Positions 53,401 through 63,245 of a stretch of DNA of 64,000 bases are shown here, piece after piece. Source of the stretch: Symbiodinium natans (Eukaryota; Sar; Dinophyceae; Suessiales; Symbiodiniaceae); the NCBI GenBank assembly GCA_905221605.1, contig CAJNDS010001768.1:408616-472615 (forward strand), in the 5' to 3' direction. Each line of letters starts with the position of its first letter. Positions within the stretch are counted from its first letter, which is position 1. The notes under the pieces were generated by a model. That model was given only the letters and a program-made list of their open reading frames with translations. It did not search any database and had not been told where the DNA came from. The position numbers were made by a program, and so were the translations under genes.

Positions 53401-56014
53401 CTTTGGATGGCAACACCAGCGCGAAAGGGTACTGGCTCTCTTTGCAAATTGCAGTGAGAACGGTTACCAAACCAGCCCGCTTCTTTTCTCCTTCTTCTTT
53501 GTTCACTTCCTTGCCTTCTCCAGAAAAGAACATGTAGTCGGAGTAGATCACATGCTCCTTGGGGTCTTCCTTGACCCTCCTGTGCTGCTTGCTCTTACCT
53601 TGCCCCATCACACAAACAGGGCACCAACTCTCGAAGTTGGCATGGTGGAGGTTGTGTTCTTCCACCTCCTGAGCTGACGGCTCCTTCGGTGCCTTGATGA
53701 CCTTGCCCTGGTCTCTTTCTCTGTCCTCTTCTATCATCAGCCGATCCACTGCGTCTTCGTCGTCTTCCACAACTCCTCCATGAGCTTCCTCTCCTTGCGC
53801 AATCTCTTCTTCATATGCCTCGTCTAGTCCTTGCATCCATTCGCCTTCATAGTCTGGCTGCTCTTCCTCAGCAGCTGCTTCTTCTCTTTCTGGCTTCAGC
53901 CTGAACCAGGTTTCTCCCAGCCAAGCATGCTTCATATCCCTCATTGCAAAGCGCTTGTCTTCCCACGCACTCCGATCTTCCTTCTGGGACCCATCCTCCT
54001 CGAAGATCATCTTGGTGAGCCTTCCACTCTCCAGTCTCTCCAAGGGCACAGGGAGATCCTTGATCTTTGGCGCAAACAAACGCTTTCTTGGGCTGTTGTG
54101 CTCTCGAATGAGATACTCCACCCCATCCTTCACTTCTCTCTTCCAGCGGTCTTCCTCTCGGGGACCCAGATCCGGCTTGTCGGCAATGGGTGCGACCCTC
54201 CTGCCTCCTGCAGGCGCACTCCCTTCGCCCACGTCCATCACTTTCAAGTACCACCTTTTCCCATGAAGCTCAAGTGGTACGGTGTCACCCGCGCTGGTCT
54301 CGAGGAAACACCCTCCTGGGCTGAAAACCACCTTGTGTCCTCTCGCTACCAAACTGTGGACCGAAACTAGGCTCTCAGCAGCATCCGTTACGGTCATTTC
54401 TACTGCTCCTTTGGTTTGTCCGAACATGACCTGAGGGTACTGCTTTCCATACACCTTAAGCGGCGTCCCTTGCACGCTGAACAAAGGCTTCGCTTTCGAG
54501 GCATCCACCTGTGCTTCAAAGTCTCCTACTTTTGCTACACTCTCACAGGCTCCTGAGTCGATGAGAAGATACCGGTTGCCTAGCTGTTTTGCAGTCACAG
54601 CTGCAACGGAACTCTCACTCACAGTGAATATCACATCTTCATCACTCCACTTGACAACACGCTGCGAACCTTCAAACACAGAACCAATCCCTGCACCGTT
54701 GCCACTCCGGTCTTCTGGGGCATTCCCGGATGCACCCGTCCCACCGGTCTCGGTGTAGGCCTCGCTGTCGACTGCTCCAACCTTCCACCAGCAGTCTGCA
54801 GCAATGTGACCATGCCTGTGGCATACATGGCACTGCTTTCCAGCGTGCGGATTGTTGTTCTTTCCTTTCCCATCGTTTTGCTTTCCTTTGCCTCCTTTGT
54901 TGTTGTTGCCTGCTCCTTTTCCCTTGTCGGTTTTGCCTTTCTTTCCATCCTTACCTTTTCCTTTGCCGTTGTTGTCCCACCTGTTGTTGTTCCAACTCTC
55001 CTTCCATTTGTCCTTTCCTTTGTTGCTCCAGTTGTCCTTTCCTTTGTCGCCCCAGTGGTCCTTTCCTTTCTTCCATTCTCCTTTCCCTTTGCCTTTGTCT
55101 CCTTTTACTCCGCCGATGTCCATAGGCCTCACTCCCCCATCATCATGCTCACCAGTTTTGTTTGAGGCTTTGGGCATCCCGAACTGTGAACCTTGAGGCC
55201 TTTTCCACAGGTTTCTGTTGATCAGATACTGTTCGATGTACTCTCTTATCTTGTCGTATCCGTTCAACACATCACTGTGCATGAAGATGCTTTGCTGCAA
55301 CTCTTTCGGTGCAATATGAGCCAAAATGGACACTTTCTCATCTTCTGAAAACGCTGTGTTGTACGTACGCTCAAACTCTCGAAGTTCAGCTTCCCACTGG
55401 TGAAGCGCTGTGCTCCACTGTGCAATGTCACTCGGAAACGAGGGATTTGCTAAGTGCCTGCGCCATACCCATGCCTTAGTCCGATGCGCTGGCTCGCTCA
55501 GAAGCACCAATCTTCTCCAAACCTCAAAACCGTTGGCATCACGCAACCCTTGTCCTATGACGTTCATCGTTGGCTCGGGACAGTACTGTATCAGAAACGT
55601 GTACATGGCTTTCGACAGTCTACTTTCTTCGGGGCTAAATTTGGCTTCATCAATCGGGTTCTTACTGGCTCCATGCTTTTCCAACAACTCTGGGTAACGC
55701 TCATGCACTGTGCTTGACCATGCCATGAAAACATGTTTGAACTTTTCCCATTCTTCTTTCTTGCCGTTAAACGTGTGCGGTTTTGGAACATGACTGGGGT
55801 GTATCAGTTCTTTCTCTTTTCTTTCGGTGCTCCCTGTGGCTTGTCCTGCTGCTGCTGCTGCTGCTGACTGTGCTTGAAGTGCTCGTTCTGCTACATCAAG
55901 TCTAGCTTCGGCCTCTGCTGTCTTCCTTTGTTGCTCTTCAAAGGCAGCGTTGGCTCGTTGCATACCAAGTGTTAGGTCCTGCACTCTACGGGCTAACTCT
56001 TCTAGAGTTGCCAT
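50465..56014 (-). CDS. Copia gag-pol polyprotein
   Basis: 1849 residues from ATG at 56014. Gag: coiled-coil start (1-55), Gag helices (75-280), a K/G/N-rich low-complexity tract (300-385) and a CCHC zinc knuckle C395-C398-H403-C408. Protease: LLIDSGA, D486. Pre-integrase zinc motif: H787-H791, C798, C801. Integrase: D826, D898 and E935, spacing DD36E. Reverse transcriptase: D1358, NLYGRQSAAAQYRDRL, and the catalytic IDD at D1473-D1474 (HHIDDFDVCG in place of YVDD). RNase H: D1651/D1653, E1693, D1729, then a C-terminal tail of about 120 residues. Produces virus-like-particle components and copies RNA into integrated DNA. All catalytic residues are present, with no stop or frameshift. Gag and Pol are fused in one frame as in plant copia elements, so ratio control must be by other means. 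Confidence 0.95.
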   Translation of the reverse strand: MATLEELARRVQDLTLGMQRANAAFEEQQRKTAEAEARLDVAERALQAQSAAAAAAGQATGSTERKEKELIHPSHVPKPHTFNGKKEEWEKFKHVFMAWSSTVHERYPELLEKHGASKNPIDEAKFSPEESRLSKAMYTFLIQYCPEPTMNVIGQGLRDANGFEVWRRLVLLSEPAHRTKAWVWRRHLANPSFPSDIAQWSTALHQWEAELREFERTYNTAFSEDEKVSILAHIAPKELQQSIFMHSDVLNGYDKIREYIEQYLINRNLWKRPQGSQFGMPKASNKTGEHDDGGVRPMDIGGVKGDKGKGKGEWKKGKDHWGDKGKDNWSNKGKDKWKESWNNNRWDNNGKGKGKDGKKGKTDKGKGAGNNNKGGKGKQNDGKGKNNNPHAGKQCHVCHRHGHIAADCWWKVGAVDSEAYTETGGTGASGNAPEDRSGNGAGIGSVFEGSQRVVKWSDEDVIFTVSESSVAAVTAKQLGNRYLLIDSGACESVAKVGDFEAQVDASKAKPLFSVQGTPLKVYGKQYPQVMFGQTKGAVEMTVTDAAESLVSVHSLVARGHKVVFSPGGCFLETSAGDTVPLELHGKRWYLKVMDVGEGSAPAGGRRVAPIADKPDLGPREEDRWKREVKDGVEYLIREHNSPRKRLFAPKIKDLPVPLERLESGRLTKMIFEEDGSQKEDRSAWEDKRFAMRDMKHAWLGETWFRLKPEREEAAAEEEQPDYEGEWMQGLDEAYEEEIAQGEEAHGGVVEDDEDAVDRLMIEEDRERDQGKVIKAPKEPSAQEVEEHNLHHANFESWCPVCVMGQGKSKQHRRVKEDPKEHVIYSDYMFFSGEGKEVNKEEGEKKRAGLVTVLTAICKESQYPFALVLPSKASVDYASKAMISWIKDLKWDKVVIHFDQESALNKIYERVQKEMGDTVTLRRSPRYSSQSLADGEMVNGFLAGKIRTWLAEVSEKYKVKIGCDSVLFPWIVRHSAWTVARFHINHSKTTAFRVINGFDYVGEMMTFGQVALAKFPKQKDKAAPRWIRGVYAGKNAAGDEHLVLTESGVQTCRTVRRLPESARYEAAILDKAKGVPWNRYLGIATSKVVQERSESKGVAVPELEPAETYDFKPETIVVPMPAPRAADDAGKESEKAALQEPESKRARVEPAQASRPPGDTGNAAASTQQFNIATPDASMGTDSLDTSMYVPSVPGDVAQNMVDSVSNHGTWLEGSALLPKEDVGVYKKWLKQNKDCFNETMVSNIMDYLDTLQIDEKELKRARKEELRKLNEVYGAFTPRDGRQITKDLTVFGHKWVDKVTEGVAKSRLTCQDFKKKQEANEKHNSEYPSNFCPTPHATSRKLLEVYSLTTKMPRVKADLSSAFLIAKDGGDAKGQPVMMKPPKEWLEEYDEWYAKASPEMQEQMKNVPKESVLWQIDGNLYGRQSAAAQYRDRLETILTKELPKGVYQFHRGTLDACVFRCVRTGIVLIHHIDDFDVCGPAELLDDLLKVQLPKCGCKLKVGELEWPGAASSSTSEFLGRKKILVEGAVVTMPNEKHTTDILRMLGLEDAKPSPVPGKKLNLKDDKLLEGRAKEIYASCVGSATYLSQDRPDIKFACKELAKRIRNPRECDMQNLKTLGRYLRGTMHVGHVTKMSEDFEPAAGIPLQGYCDSDWAGDREDRKSTSGQAIVLGGTVVETSARSQQGTPATSSGEAEVRALTQCAQDLVFVRNLGVEDFGMTIDVPRLFCDSRRHVDLGHFYIQELVKEKRVIVQKIKGTENPSNALTKHLTTGKEMEEAREMLGLVTLDKQGLDKHVTKNSMQTIGAVNIWKKWQPQQCSKLNIKQFVSAVTRHRPLRESPHGSHSSWTG

Positions 56015-56138
56015 TGAAACTACCAAAAAAACTCAAACACACACAAACTGTACAGGCTTCACGAACACAGAAGCGGTGCCGAGTTCGGCAGCAGCCTGCT
56101 TGAGCTGCTCCCTCACACTCGGCGGTGTCACCCGCACT

Positions 56139-57098
56139 TCAGCGGTTCCAACCCGCTCCTGAGGACTGGCACCAAGAGCCTTGCCACTGGTGCCAGCCTC
56201 CCGTTCCTCTCGCTCTGTACCACTCGTTCCAAAGCCGATCTCGCTCCCGATCTTGGCGGCTCCACTGCTCGTCACTCCTCTCTTCGTTCTCTGTGTCCTC
56301 CTCTGTGACTCTGTTGTCAAAGCTCGGCGTCACCTGCCGTCGCCAGCCCACAGAGGAGGCCCGACTTTCGAGGTCCCAGCTCGAGGCGGCCCCCGCACTC
56401 GAGTGCCCCACCGATGGGCGGGCCTTGGCACGCGGAGGCTCAGATGGCTCCGACGGCGGCTGCTTGTGCCGCTTTGCTTGTTCCCGCCTTTCACGTGCCC
56501 TGTCGGCCTTCTTCAAGGCAGACTGCACACCGTTCGGATCCTCCGGGTCAGTGCTGTGCTCCTCTGAGCTTTCACTTTCCCAATCCGAGGTGTTTCCGGA
56601 CTGCTCCTCTTTCTTGACCTCCTGCTTGATCTCGCCTTCACTTTCGGAGTCCCACACCGATGTTGGCTGGTGTGTGAGCGTAACCACTGAAGCCCCGCTT
56701 CTTGCTGGCTCGGTGTGTCCCGCCTCTGTAGGCGGTATCACCCGCGCAGCACTGCTGGGTTCTTCTCGCTCCTCGCTGGCCTCTGCCTCGTCCGAGGAAG
56801 CTGCTGTGCCGCGCCTGCTGGTCCTTGCCAGCCGCCCAAGCCCTTCTTGCACCCTCTGACCAGCTACCTTCTGCAAGTAGCTACTTCTAGCTTGTCGTCC
56901 AGGGTTCTGCGCTGCGATTGTAGCCAGCCCTGGGTACTGGGCCCTCAAGCGCTCCCACTGTCCACTGTCACTGGTGGGAGGTAACTCTTCAGGAACCCAG
57001 GCGTCCTCGTCTAACCACTCACCAAACCCAAGGTTGCTGCCTTCGCTGGGCCTGGCTTGTAGTCTGAGCGCGTCCTCTGCAGACAAGTCTCCAGGCAC
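56139..57098 (-). CDS. Ser/Arg/Glu-rich ORF upstream of gag-pol in the copia element
   Basis: The frame is open from about 57410 to 56139 but contains no ATG; 57098 is only a GTG. The product is hydrophilic and low-complexity, rich in S, E and R, with tryptophan-containing repeats (TSVWDSESEGE, TSDWESESSEE, SSWDLESRAS) and a GGWHQWQGSW stretch near the C-terminus. It ends 113 bp before the gag-pol frame opens. Possible reasons for the missing ATG: a non-AUG start, a start supplied by splicing, or a spacer open by composition. No domain recognised. Confidence 0.45.
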   Translation of the reverse strand: MPGDLSAEDALRLQARPSEGSNLGFGEWLDEDAWVPEELPPTSDSGQWERLRAQYPGLATIAAQNPGRQARSSYLQKVAGQRVQEGLGRLARTSRRGTAASSDEAEASEEREEPSSAARVIPPTEAGHTEPARSGASVVTLTHQPTSVWDSESEGEIKQEVKKEEQSGNTSDWESESSEEHSTDPEDPNGVQSALKKADRARERREQAKRHKQPPSEPSEPPRAKARPSVGHSSAGAASSWDLESRASSVGWRRQVTPSFDNRVTEEDTENEERSDEQWSRQDRERDRLWNEWYRARGTGGWHQWQGSWCQSSGAGWNR

Positions 57099-57487
57099 AG
57101 GAGCCTCTTGCGGTTCCCTGTCCCTGGACTCCGACCTGTTCAGCGCTCGCTCTGCTCGTCTGGCAAAGCCTCGTAGGATCCTTCGCTCCTCTGCTTCTGC
57201 ACTACGATGACGACTGCGAGGTGCGTCGGCTTCTCTCCCTTTTCTAACACCCTTCTTGGTCTTTCCAGACCCCTTTCCTTTTGCTCCACCTTTTCCCGTG
57301 GTGCCTTTCTTCGCGACTGCTACTGGCGCAGTTCGCTTCTGTCTTGCTTCTTTAACGAGGGTTTTGGCAAGACTCCCTCGAGTCCGGCAGGCCTTGTCGC
57401 CCTGCCTGCGGTGTCACCCGCTGCTGCTTCACACGCAGCTAACGGTATCACCCGTTGTTCACGAGCTCCGGTCGACTGGCTTCTGAA

Positions 57488-57505
57488 CCAGGAGCTCCGC
57501 TACCA
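57488..57505 (-). other. Primer-binding site of the copia element
   Basis: Directly after the 5' LTR, the minus strand reads TGGTAGCGGAGCTCCTGG. The TGG start is complementary to a tRNA 3'-CCA, and TGGTAGCG matches the 3' end of initiator tRNA-Met in several eukaryotes. This is the ordinary full-tRNA mode, unlike the half-tRNA site of the CCCH element. Confidence 0.75.
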
Positions 57506-57641
57506 TGCGAAACGAGCGGAAACCTATTTTCTCCCACTCTTGCTTGTGCCTATAAAGGGCTTCGGTAAAGACACCTCTATACAACTGTACAAGGTACATG
57601 CTTTACCTAGAAAGTGGTGTGGGGTCAGCAACTTTCGCACA
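57506..57641 (-). repeat. 5' LTR of the copia element
   Basis: 136 bp, identical by reading to 49990-50125; outer end fixed by the ATAAC duplication at 57642-57646, inner end abuts the primer-binding site. Confidence 0.95.
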
Positions 57642-57646
57642 ATAAC

Positions 57647-58470
57647 CCTAAACCCTAAACCCTTGATCGCAATTCCTCAGGGTTCATGTTCGGGGAAGAT
57701 TCAGGGATTGGGGCTAGCTCTACACCCTGAACCTTGGGATGTTCCCCCTCATGCTAACAATCCTTACTAGGGATGATAATAAGGGGTACACTAAACCCGC
57801 CCGCCACCCCACTCTCTTGTCTTTTGGGGTAGGCGGGCGCTGGTCGAGCGCCGAGTGAGACCCTGCGAAGGAGCCTCAGGCAGGCGACCGATCTGGCCAA
57901 CAGGCTGGCTTACCCTCCAGGCAGGCACAGGCCGAGTCAGCAGTTGTCACTGTAAAATATTATATTACCCTAAACCCCAAGCTGTCCGCGCACATTGTTG
58001 GGTCCTGCCTTGGAGGCCCCCCCTGCGAGGGCTCCCCTGGGTCCCGCCACCCTGTCACCTTACCCCCTTCGCGCCAAGTGCCTGGTCCACGCCTGCCCTG
58101 TTTCCGTGGCGGTCTGCCCAAACCAAGCTGTCCACTCGCTTCGCGCCAACCCAAGCTGTTCACTGCCTGTGTTCCGTGGCCCTGCCTCCCTGGCTTTAGC
58201 CCCTTCGCGCCAACCAAGCCTCGCTGCCTTTGTCTGTTCCTGGCCCATCCCTGGCCATAGCCCCTTCGCGCCAACCCAAGCTGTCTTCGCTGACCCTGCC
58301 TCGCCTTTCCGTCTGCTGCATGCACCATGTGGAGGTCCCCAAAAGGGCGTGAGTGCTGACTCATGTGATGCTTTGTAAAAAAATAACAGGTCTTAACTCC
58401 TTGAGAGTTGTAAGTGGGCGGTCTTGGGGTGGGTTACCGCGCGCTCCCAAAGCGCACTTCCGTTTGGCAC
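57647..58470. repeat. Family A half element and CTTCGCGCCAA minisatellite
   Basis: 57734-57790 is the left half of a family A element. From 57850 the sequence is C-rich; between about 58060 and 58300 the phrase CCCCTTCGCGCCAACCCAAG followed by CTGT recurs four times with variation, spaced 60-75 bp. Open frames here are composition artefacts. No gene is supported. Confidence 0.65.
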
Positions 58471-59578
58471 GCCCTAAACCCTAAACCCTAAACCCTAAAC
58501 CCTAAACCCCAAACCCCAAACCCCAAACCCTAAGGAAGCAGGCCTCCATCGCCAGCTCCGCCGGGTCCTTAGGTGAATTTTGGGTTCTAGGGTTCCTTGG
58601 GGCCCAAATGAACACAAAAGTTGGGGTCATACACCCTGTACTACTATAACCCCAAAATTGGAGGGTTCAGGGTTTAGGGTTTAGGGTTTAGGGTTTAGGG
58701 TTTAGGGTTTAGGGTTTAGGGTTTAGGGTTTAGGGTTTAGGGTTTCTGAAATGAGGGTTTAGGGATTTGGGGTTCTCGGGTTCCAGGGTTCCAGGGTTCA
58801 AGGGTTCAACGGTTCTAGGGTTCTAGGGTTCTGGGGTTCGAGGGTTCTAGGGTTTTAGGGTTCTAGGGTGCATTCCTGAGGATATGGGACTTGGTAAGTA
58901 GGTACAGAGGAGTATTCGAATTGCCCTAAAAGGGAACCTGATTGGGACTGTCCTACTTCATAATCACTTCATGACTTAATGACTCCCGCGAGAGCCCCAA
59001 AGCCCTGTTTGTACCTTTCCCAAGAGTCCCATAAGCGGTCTTGTAGTAAACCCCTCCGCCTCGGTAGCTGCACCCTAAATCCTACGCCCTAAGCCCTAAT
59101 TAAGCCCTAAACACTAAACCCTTAAGCCTGAACCCTAAACCCTAAACCCTAAACCCTAAACTCTAAACCCTAAACCCTGAACCCCCAAAAGCTCAAAAGC
59201 CCAGCGGCCACGTGTGCCTCTGCAGCGGAAGGCGCCACACGGCGCCGGACCAGGCACCGCAGGACCTCGCCGCGACTTGAGTTCTTAGGGTTTACGGTTT
59301 AGGGTTTAGGGTTTAGGGTGTAGGGTTTAGGGTGTAGGGTTTAGGGTGCAGGGTTTGGGGTGTATAGGGTTTAGGGTGTATAGGGTCTAGGGCGTATAGG
59401 GTTTAGGGTGCACGGTATAGGGCTTAGGGTTTAAGGTGTAGGGGTTAGGGTGTACAGGGTTTAGGGTGTAGAGGGTTTAGGATTTATTAGGGTGTCGGGT
59501 TTAGGGTGTAGGGCTTGGGGGAGGTTGACGGCTTAGTGGGTTTCGTGGGTTGGGGGTTTTCGGGGATGACCAGAACCA
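58471..59578. repeat. Telomere-repeat mosaic
   Basis: Arrays at 58475-58533 (CCCTAAA), 58671-58743 (TTTAGGG), drifting to GGTTCTA-type units to 58870, then 59115-59180 and 59284-59510 (with GGTGTATAGGG variants). A family D left end lies near 58597. A GC-rich piece at 59190-59283 reads SRGEVLRCLVRRRVAPSAA on the minus strand and may be an exon. Confidence 0.65.
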
Positions 59579-59664
59579 GCGCATACGGTCCCTTTTAGGG
59601 TAATTAGCCCAAATAATCGGGGTTGTTTTGTAGTACAAACCTCAAAAGGGACCATCTTATGCGC
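59579..59664. mobile_element. MITE with imperfect inverted ends
   Basis: 86 bp; left end GCGCATACGGTCCCTTTTAG, right end reads CTCAAAAGGGACCATCTTAT then GCGC. The ends pair over about 22 bases with one two-base offset. No coding capacity. Confidence 0.7.
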
Positions 59665-60601
59665 CAGCATTCACGCACCCCCCCACTCCCTCCCGTGGTT
59701 CATGGTGGGTTTGCGGTTTAGGGTTGTGCCCTTCACCGTGGGTTTAGGGTTTGGGGTTGAGTTTAGGATTTAGGGTTTAGGGTTAGGCTGTAGGGTTTAG
59801 GCTTAGGGTGTTCCGTCTGCCCACCGTGGTTGATAGTGGGTCTAGGGTTCAGGGTTGAGGTGCTTCCTCGGCTTAGGGTTCAGGGTTGAGTGTTCGGGTT
59901 TAAACTACTTAGGGGATCCATGCTTCGGCGACCCTGGGTCAGTTTTGGGTGTGGAAGGGCCCTACTCTTGCCGCCACCCCCCCTCTTGCCCCCTCCCAAC
60001 GCTTAGAGCCCCCAATCCGAACCCGAGACCCCCCAAACCCGAAAACTTCTGACACCTTGATATTTAGTCAGTCATACACGGTTTAGGGTTCAGGGTTTAG
60101 GATTTAGGCGGTTTAGGGTTTAGGGATTAGGGATAGAATCGGGCCCTCGCCCCCCTGTGACAAGTGCTGCCGCCGCCACGAGCCGATCCAGGGGGTCGCC
60201 ACTGCCGCGGCTCCTTCACAAACGGCTTTGGGCTGGGAACCCCTGCAAAAAATGCGGTTTAGGGTTTAGGGTTTAGGGTTTCGGGTTGAGGGTTTAGGGT
60301 TTAGGGTTTAGGGTTTAGGGTCTAGGGTGTAGGGTTTACGGTTTACGGTTTAAGGTTTACGGTTTAGGGTTTAGGGTTTAGGGTTTAGGTTTTCGGGTTT
60401 AGGGTTTAGGGTTTAGGGACCCTGATAAGGACCCCCAGAGGCAGCATAGAGCTTCTTTGGGGTGGGCTGACTGCAAGGCGTGTGGGGGCTTAAGGCGTCT
60501 CTTCTAGTATGCCTTGATGCGGGGACTAGGGCACCCCAACAGGAGTAGGCTGCTTGGGGTTTAGGTTTAGGGTTTAGGGTTTAGGGTTTAGGGTTTAGGG
60601 T

Positions 60602-60696
<95 letters not shown>

Positions 60697-62553
60697 GGTT
60701 TACGGCCTCGGGCTTCGAAGCCAAAGAAGTGGACATTGTCTTGAGGGTGTGGGGGTATGTAGTAGGGAAGACAAGCCTGGATAAAACTGGGATCATCTAC
60801 ACCGTCCTAGCACAAAAAGTGCCGCAACCTGGATTGAAGATGAATTCGTCACTCAGCCCCCAAAGTACGAGCGTTTAGGGCGAAACCCCAAAACCAACCT
60901 GGGCCCCCCTAAGCACTCGATACCAAAACCCCAAAAGCCCCCCAAAACCCCCGCGAACCCCCCAAAAATCCCCACCCCCCCCCCCCCCCCCCCCTCCCCA
61001 AAAAAAAAAAGAAAACTTCCCAAAACCCACCACACCCCGCCAAAACCCCAAACCCTATAACCTGAAGCCCTGAACCACGCAACCCTGAACACTCATCCTT
61101 GACCCAGGTTACAACCACAAGCAGAAAGCTGGCATCGACCTAGCAACTCTGAACCCTAAACCCTAAACCCGATAAACCCTACACCGCCAGCACTACGCCT
61201 CCCCCAGACCTTAATCCGCCGAGCGTCGGCGCGTTCGACACGGCGCCCTCATTCGTAAACTCCTCGGAAAGACCTCCGCAATCGCACCAGGAGGGTTTGG
61301 GGCTTAGGGCTTAGGGCTTAGGGCTTAGGGTTTAGGGTTTAGGGGCTACGGGCTTAGGGTTTAGGGTTCAGGGTTTCGGGTTTAGGACACCAATATCCTG
61401 CCTGGAAAGCAAAGCTAGGCTACCCCCGCAAGACAGCCCACAACACAGGGAACTGTAGTTAAACGCTATAGGCCTACTCGAGCATTCAGAGCAAACCCTA
61501 CAGCCCACGCCCAAAGCCCCCAAAGTGTAGGGCCCTCAACCTTGACACCTAAGTCCCTAGCCCTACAACCCTTAAAGCGGACTAGGGTTTAGGGCTTAGG
61601 GCTTGGGGTTTGGGGTTTACGGTTTAGGGTTTCGGGTTTAGGGTTTAGCCCTACAAACCCTAAGAACCCCAAAAAGGTCTTCCGAGGGACTCTCCAGGCC
61701 GCGCGACAAGTGCGGGGCTTGGTCCATGCAGTCCTGCGTAGAGCTTAGGATCATAGGGTTAGGGTTTAGGGTTTAGAGTTTAGGGTTTAGGGTTTAGGGT
61801 TTAGGGTTTGGGGTTTAGGGTTTAGGGTTGCTCCTCAACATGACCCAATTGTAGGAAAGGGTACTCTTTGGGGGTTCTACTTTTTGGATCCTCCCAGAGG
61901 TCTGGCTCAGGACTTAGGAACCAACCAATAAGGAGCATCCTCCGACCCTACTTATTAAGTCATTATAACTGTACTTATTAACTGTACTTACAACCATAGT
62001 AGGGCACTTAGGGGGCTTATAAGTGGGTTCTAAGTACAGTGAGAATTGTCATTGGTCAATTTTGCACCATGACACTTCAAGTAAGGGCCTAGCATCATCC
62101 GACCCCAAACCAAAAAAAAACCTGAAACCTTCAAACCCGCGACCCCTTAAAACCCTGAAAGGCTTGTAGGGTTTAACCCGAAACCCTAAACCCTAAACCC
62201 TAGACCCTAGACCCTAAACCCTAGACCCGAAACCCTAAGTTCGATGCTTGTCAGGCCTCACAGACCCAGGGCTACCCCCAAGGCTTGGCTCAGACCCGCC
62301 TTTGCCTTGCCCTCTTGCACGTCACGTAACAGACCCTAAGCTCTAAACCGTAACGTTTAGGGTTTAGGGCTCAAGACTTGATTACGGTTTGGGGTTTGGG
62401 GTTTGGGGTTTAGGGTTTAGGGTTTAGGGTTTAGGGTTTAGGGTTTTGGGCTTAAACCAAAAAGAGCTAAGTGTTTGTCACTATGTTTACAATCGTAAGG
62501 AACGACTGCGCATGATATTCCCTCGACAACAAACGAATAGGCCACCCACAATT
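59665..62553. repeat. Telomere-repeat mosaic
   Basis: TTTAGGG arrays at 59735-59805, 60255-60417, 60556-60600, 61295-61382, 61760-61828 and 62395-62450, with CCCTAAA pieces at 61145-61170 and 62165-62240. A long C run followed by an A run occupies 60975-61010. A minus-strand piece at 61205-61290 (CGGLSEEFTNEGAVSNAPTL) may be an exon. 61848-62070 is a remnant related to the sequence at 36840-37130. Glycine-rich open frames at 60853-61118 are composition artefacts. Confidence 0.65.
60601..60698. repeat. Homogeneous TTGAGGG variant array
   Basis: About 14 perfect copies of GGGTTGA between ordinary TTTAGGG units and a short TTTACGG end. Confidence 0.95.
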
Positions 62554-62672
62554 CCTTTGGGGACCGAAGGAATCCTAAAAAGGTTTAGGGTTTAGGGTTT
62601 AGGGCCTTAATAGGAAAAAGAGTAGTATAGCCTATATGACCCCAATGTCGGGGCTCATTTGGTCCCTACAAG
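62554..62672. mobile_element. Family D inverted-repeat element with internal TTTAGGG array
   Basis: Left end CCTTTGGGGACCGAAGG, right end CATTTGGTCCCTACAAG. The internal GTAGTATAGCCTATATGACC resembles the interior of the introner at 22813-22927. A short TTTAGGG array sits at 62582-62605. Confidence 0.6.
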
Positions 62673-62892
62673 TAGGTCCAATCAATTAGCTTGTTCAAGC
62701 TCACACGCCCTACCTTGCTCGCTAGGAACTCGACTGAAGCATGAGGATTGGTCGTCAAACCCTAAACCCTAAACCCTGAACCTTAACCCTCATCCCTAAA
62801 CCCTAAACCCTGAACCCCCAACCCTAAACCCCAAACCCTAAACCCTAAATCCTAAACCCCCTAAACCCTACCCCAAACCATAAACCCTAAAC

Positions 62893-62978
62893 CACCCCGA
62901 GTTCCGAGCAGCCCTCCGACAGGAGCCTAGAAGAGCCATTGGTGGCCACCATGTCCGGAATTGTTGATCTTGCTGCCC
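62893..62978 (-). CDS. Probable exon, unknown, with partial copy at 30519-30554
   Basis: The minus strand reads RSTIPDMVATNGSSRLLSEG then CSELG. It is enclosed by CCCTAAA arrays. The 36 bases at its 3' end plus adjoining repeat (62885-62920) recur exactly at 30519-30554. Confidence 0.35.
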
Positions 62979-63245
62979 CTAAACCCTAAACCCTAAACCC
63001 TAAACCCTAAACCCTAAACCCTAAACCCTGAACCCTGAACCCTGAACCCTGAGCCCTAAACCCTAAACCCTAAACCCTAACCTGGCTCGTGTTGCCACCT
63101 TGAATGGAAGTTTACGAGAATAAGGGGGCCCTTAATACAGACACCCAACTAGCAGGATTTCCTGATGACAAGGACACCGATAAGGTACCCCCCCCCCCCC
63201 CTGATTTTTCCGGGAACATCCCAAATCCAGTTGCCATAGCCCTAA

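Larger units (their letters stand above)
49990..57641 (-). mobile_element. Intact Ty1/copia-type LTR retrotransposon
   Basis: 7652 bp with two identical 136-bp LTRs that begin TGCGAAA and end TTTCGCACA on the plus strand, a 5-bp target duplication, primer site and polypurine tract in the correct places, and an uninterrupted gag-pol frame. Domain order is Gag, protease, integrase, reverse transcriptase, RNase H, which is the copia order. A serine/arginine-rich ORF precedes gag-pol and a small membrane-protein ORF follows it. LTR identity indicates recent insertion; this copy may still be active and could serve as the partner for non-autonomous elements such as the CCCH element. Confidence 0.95.

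Noticed and set aside
50547-57486. Plus-strand ORFs opposite the copia element, such as 56125-56859
   Set aside because: Antisense shadows of gag-pol and of the Ser/Arg-rich leader frame.
57855-58378. Overlapping 114-134-aa ORFs on both strands
   Set aside because: Generated by the CCCCTTCGCGCCAA minisatellite.
60853-61118. Glycine-rich ORFs on the minus strand
   Set aside because: Produced by C/A homopolymer runs and degenerate repeats; no exon signals or complexity.
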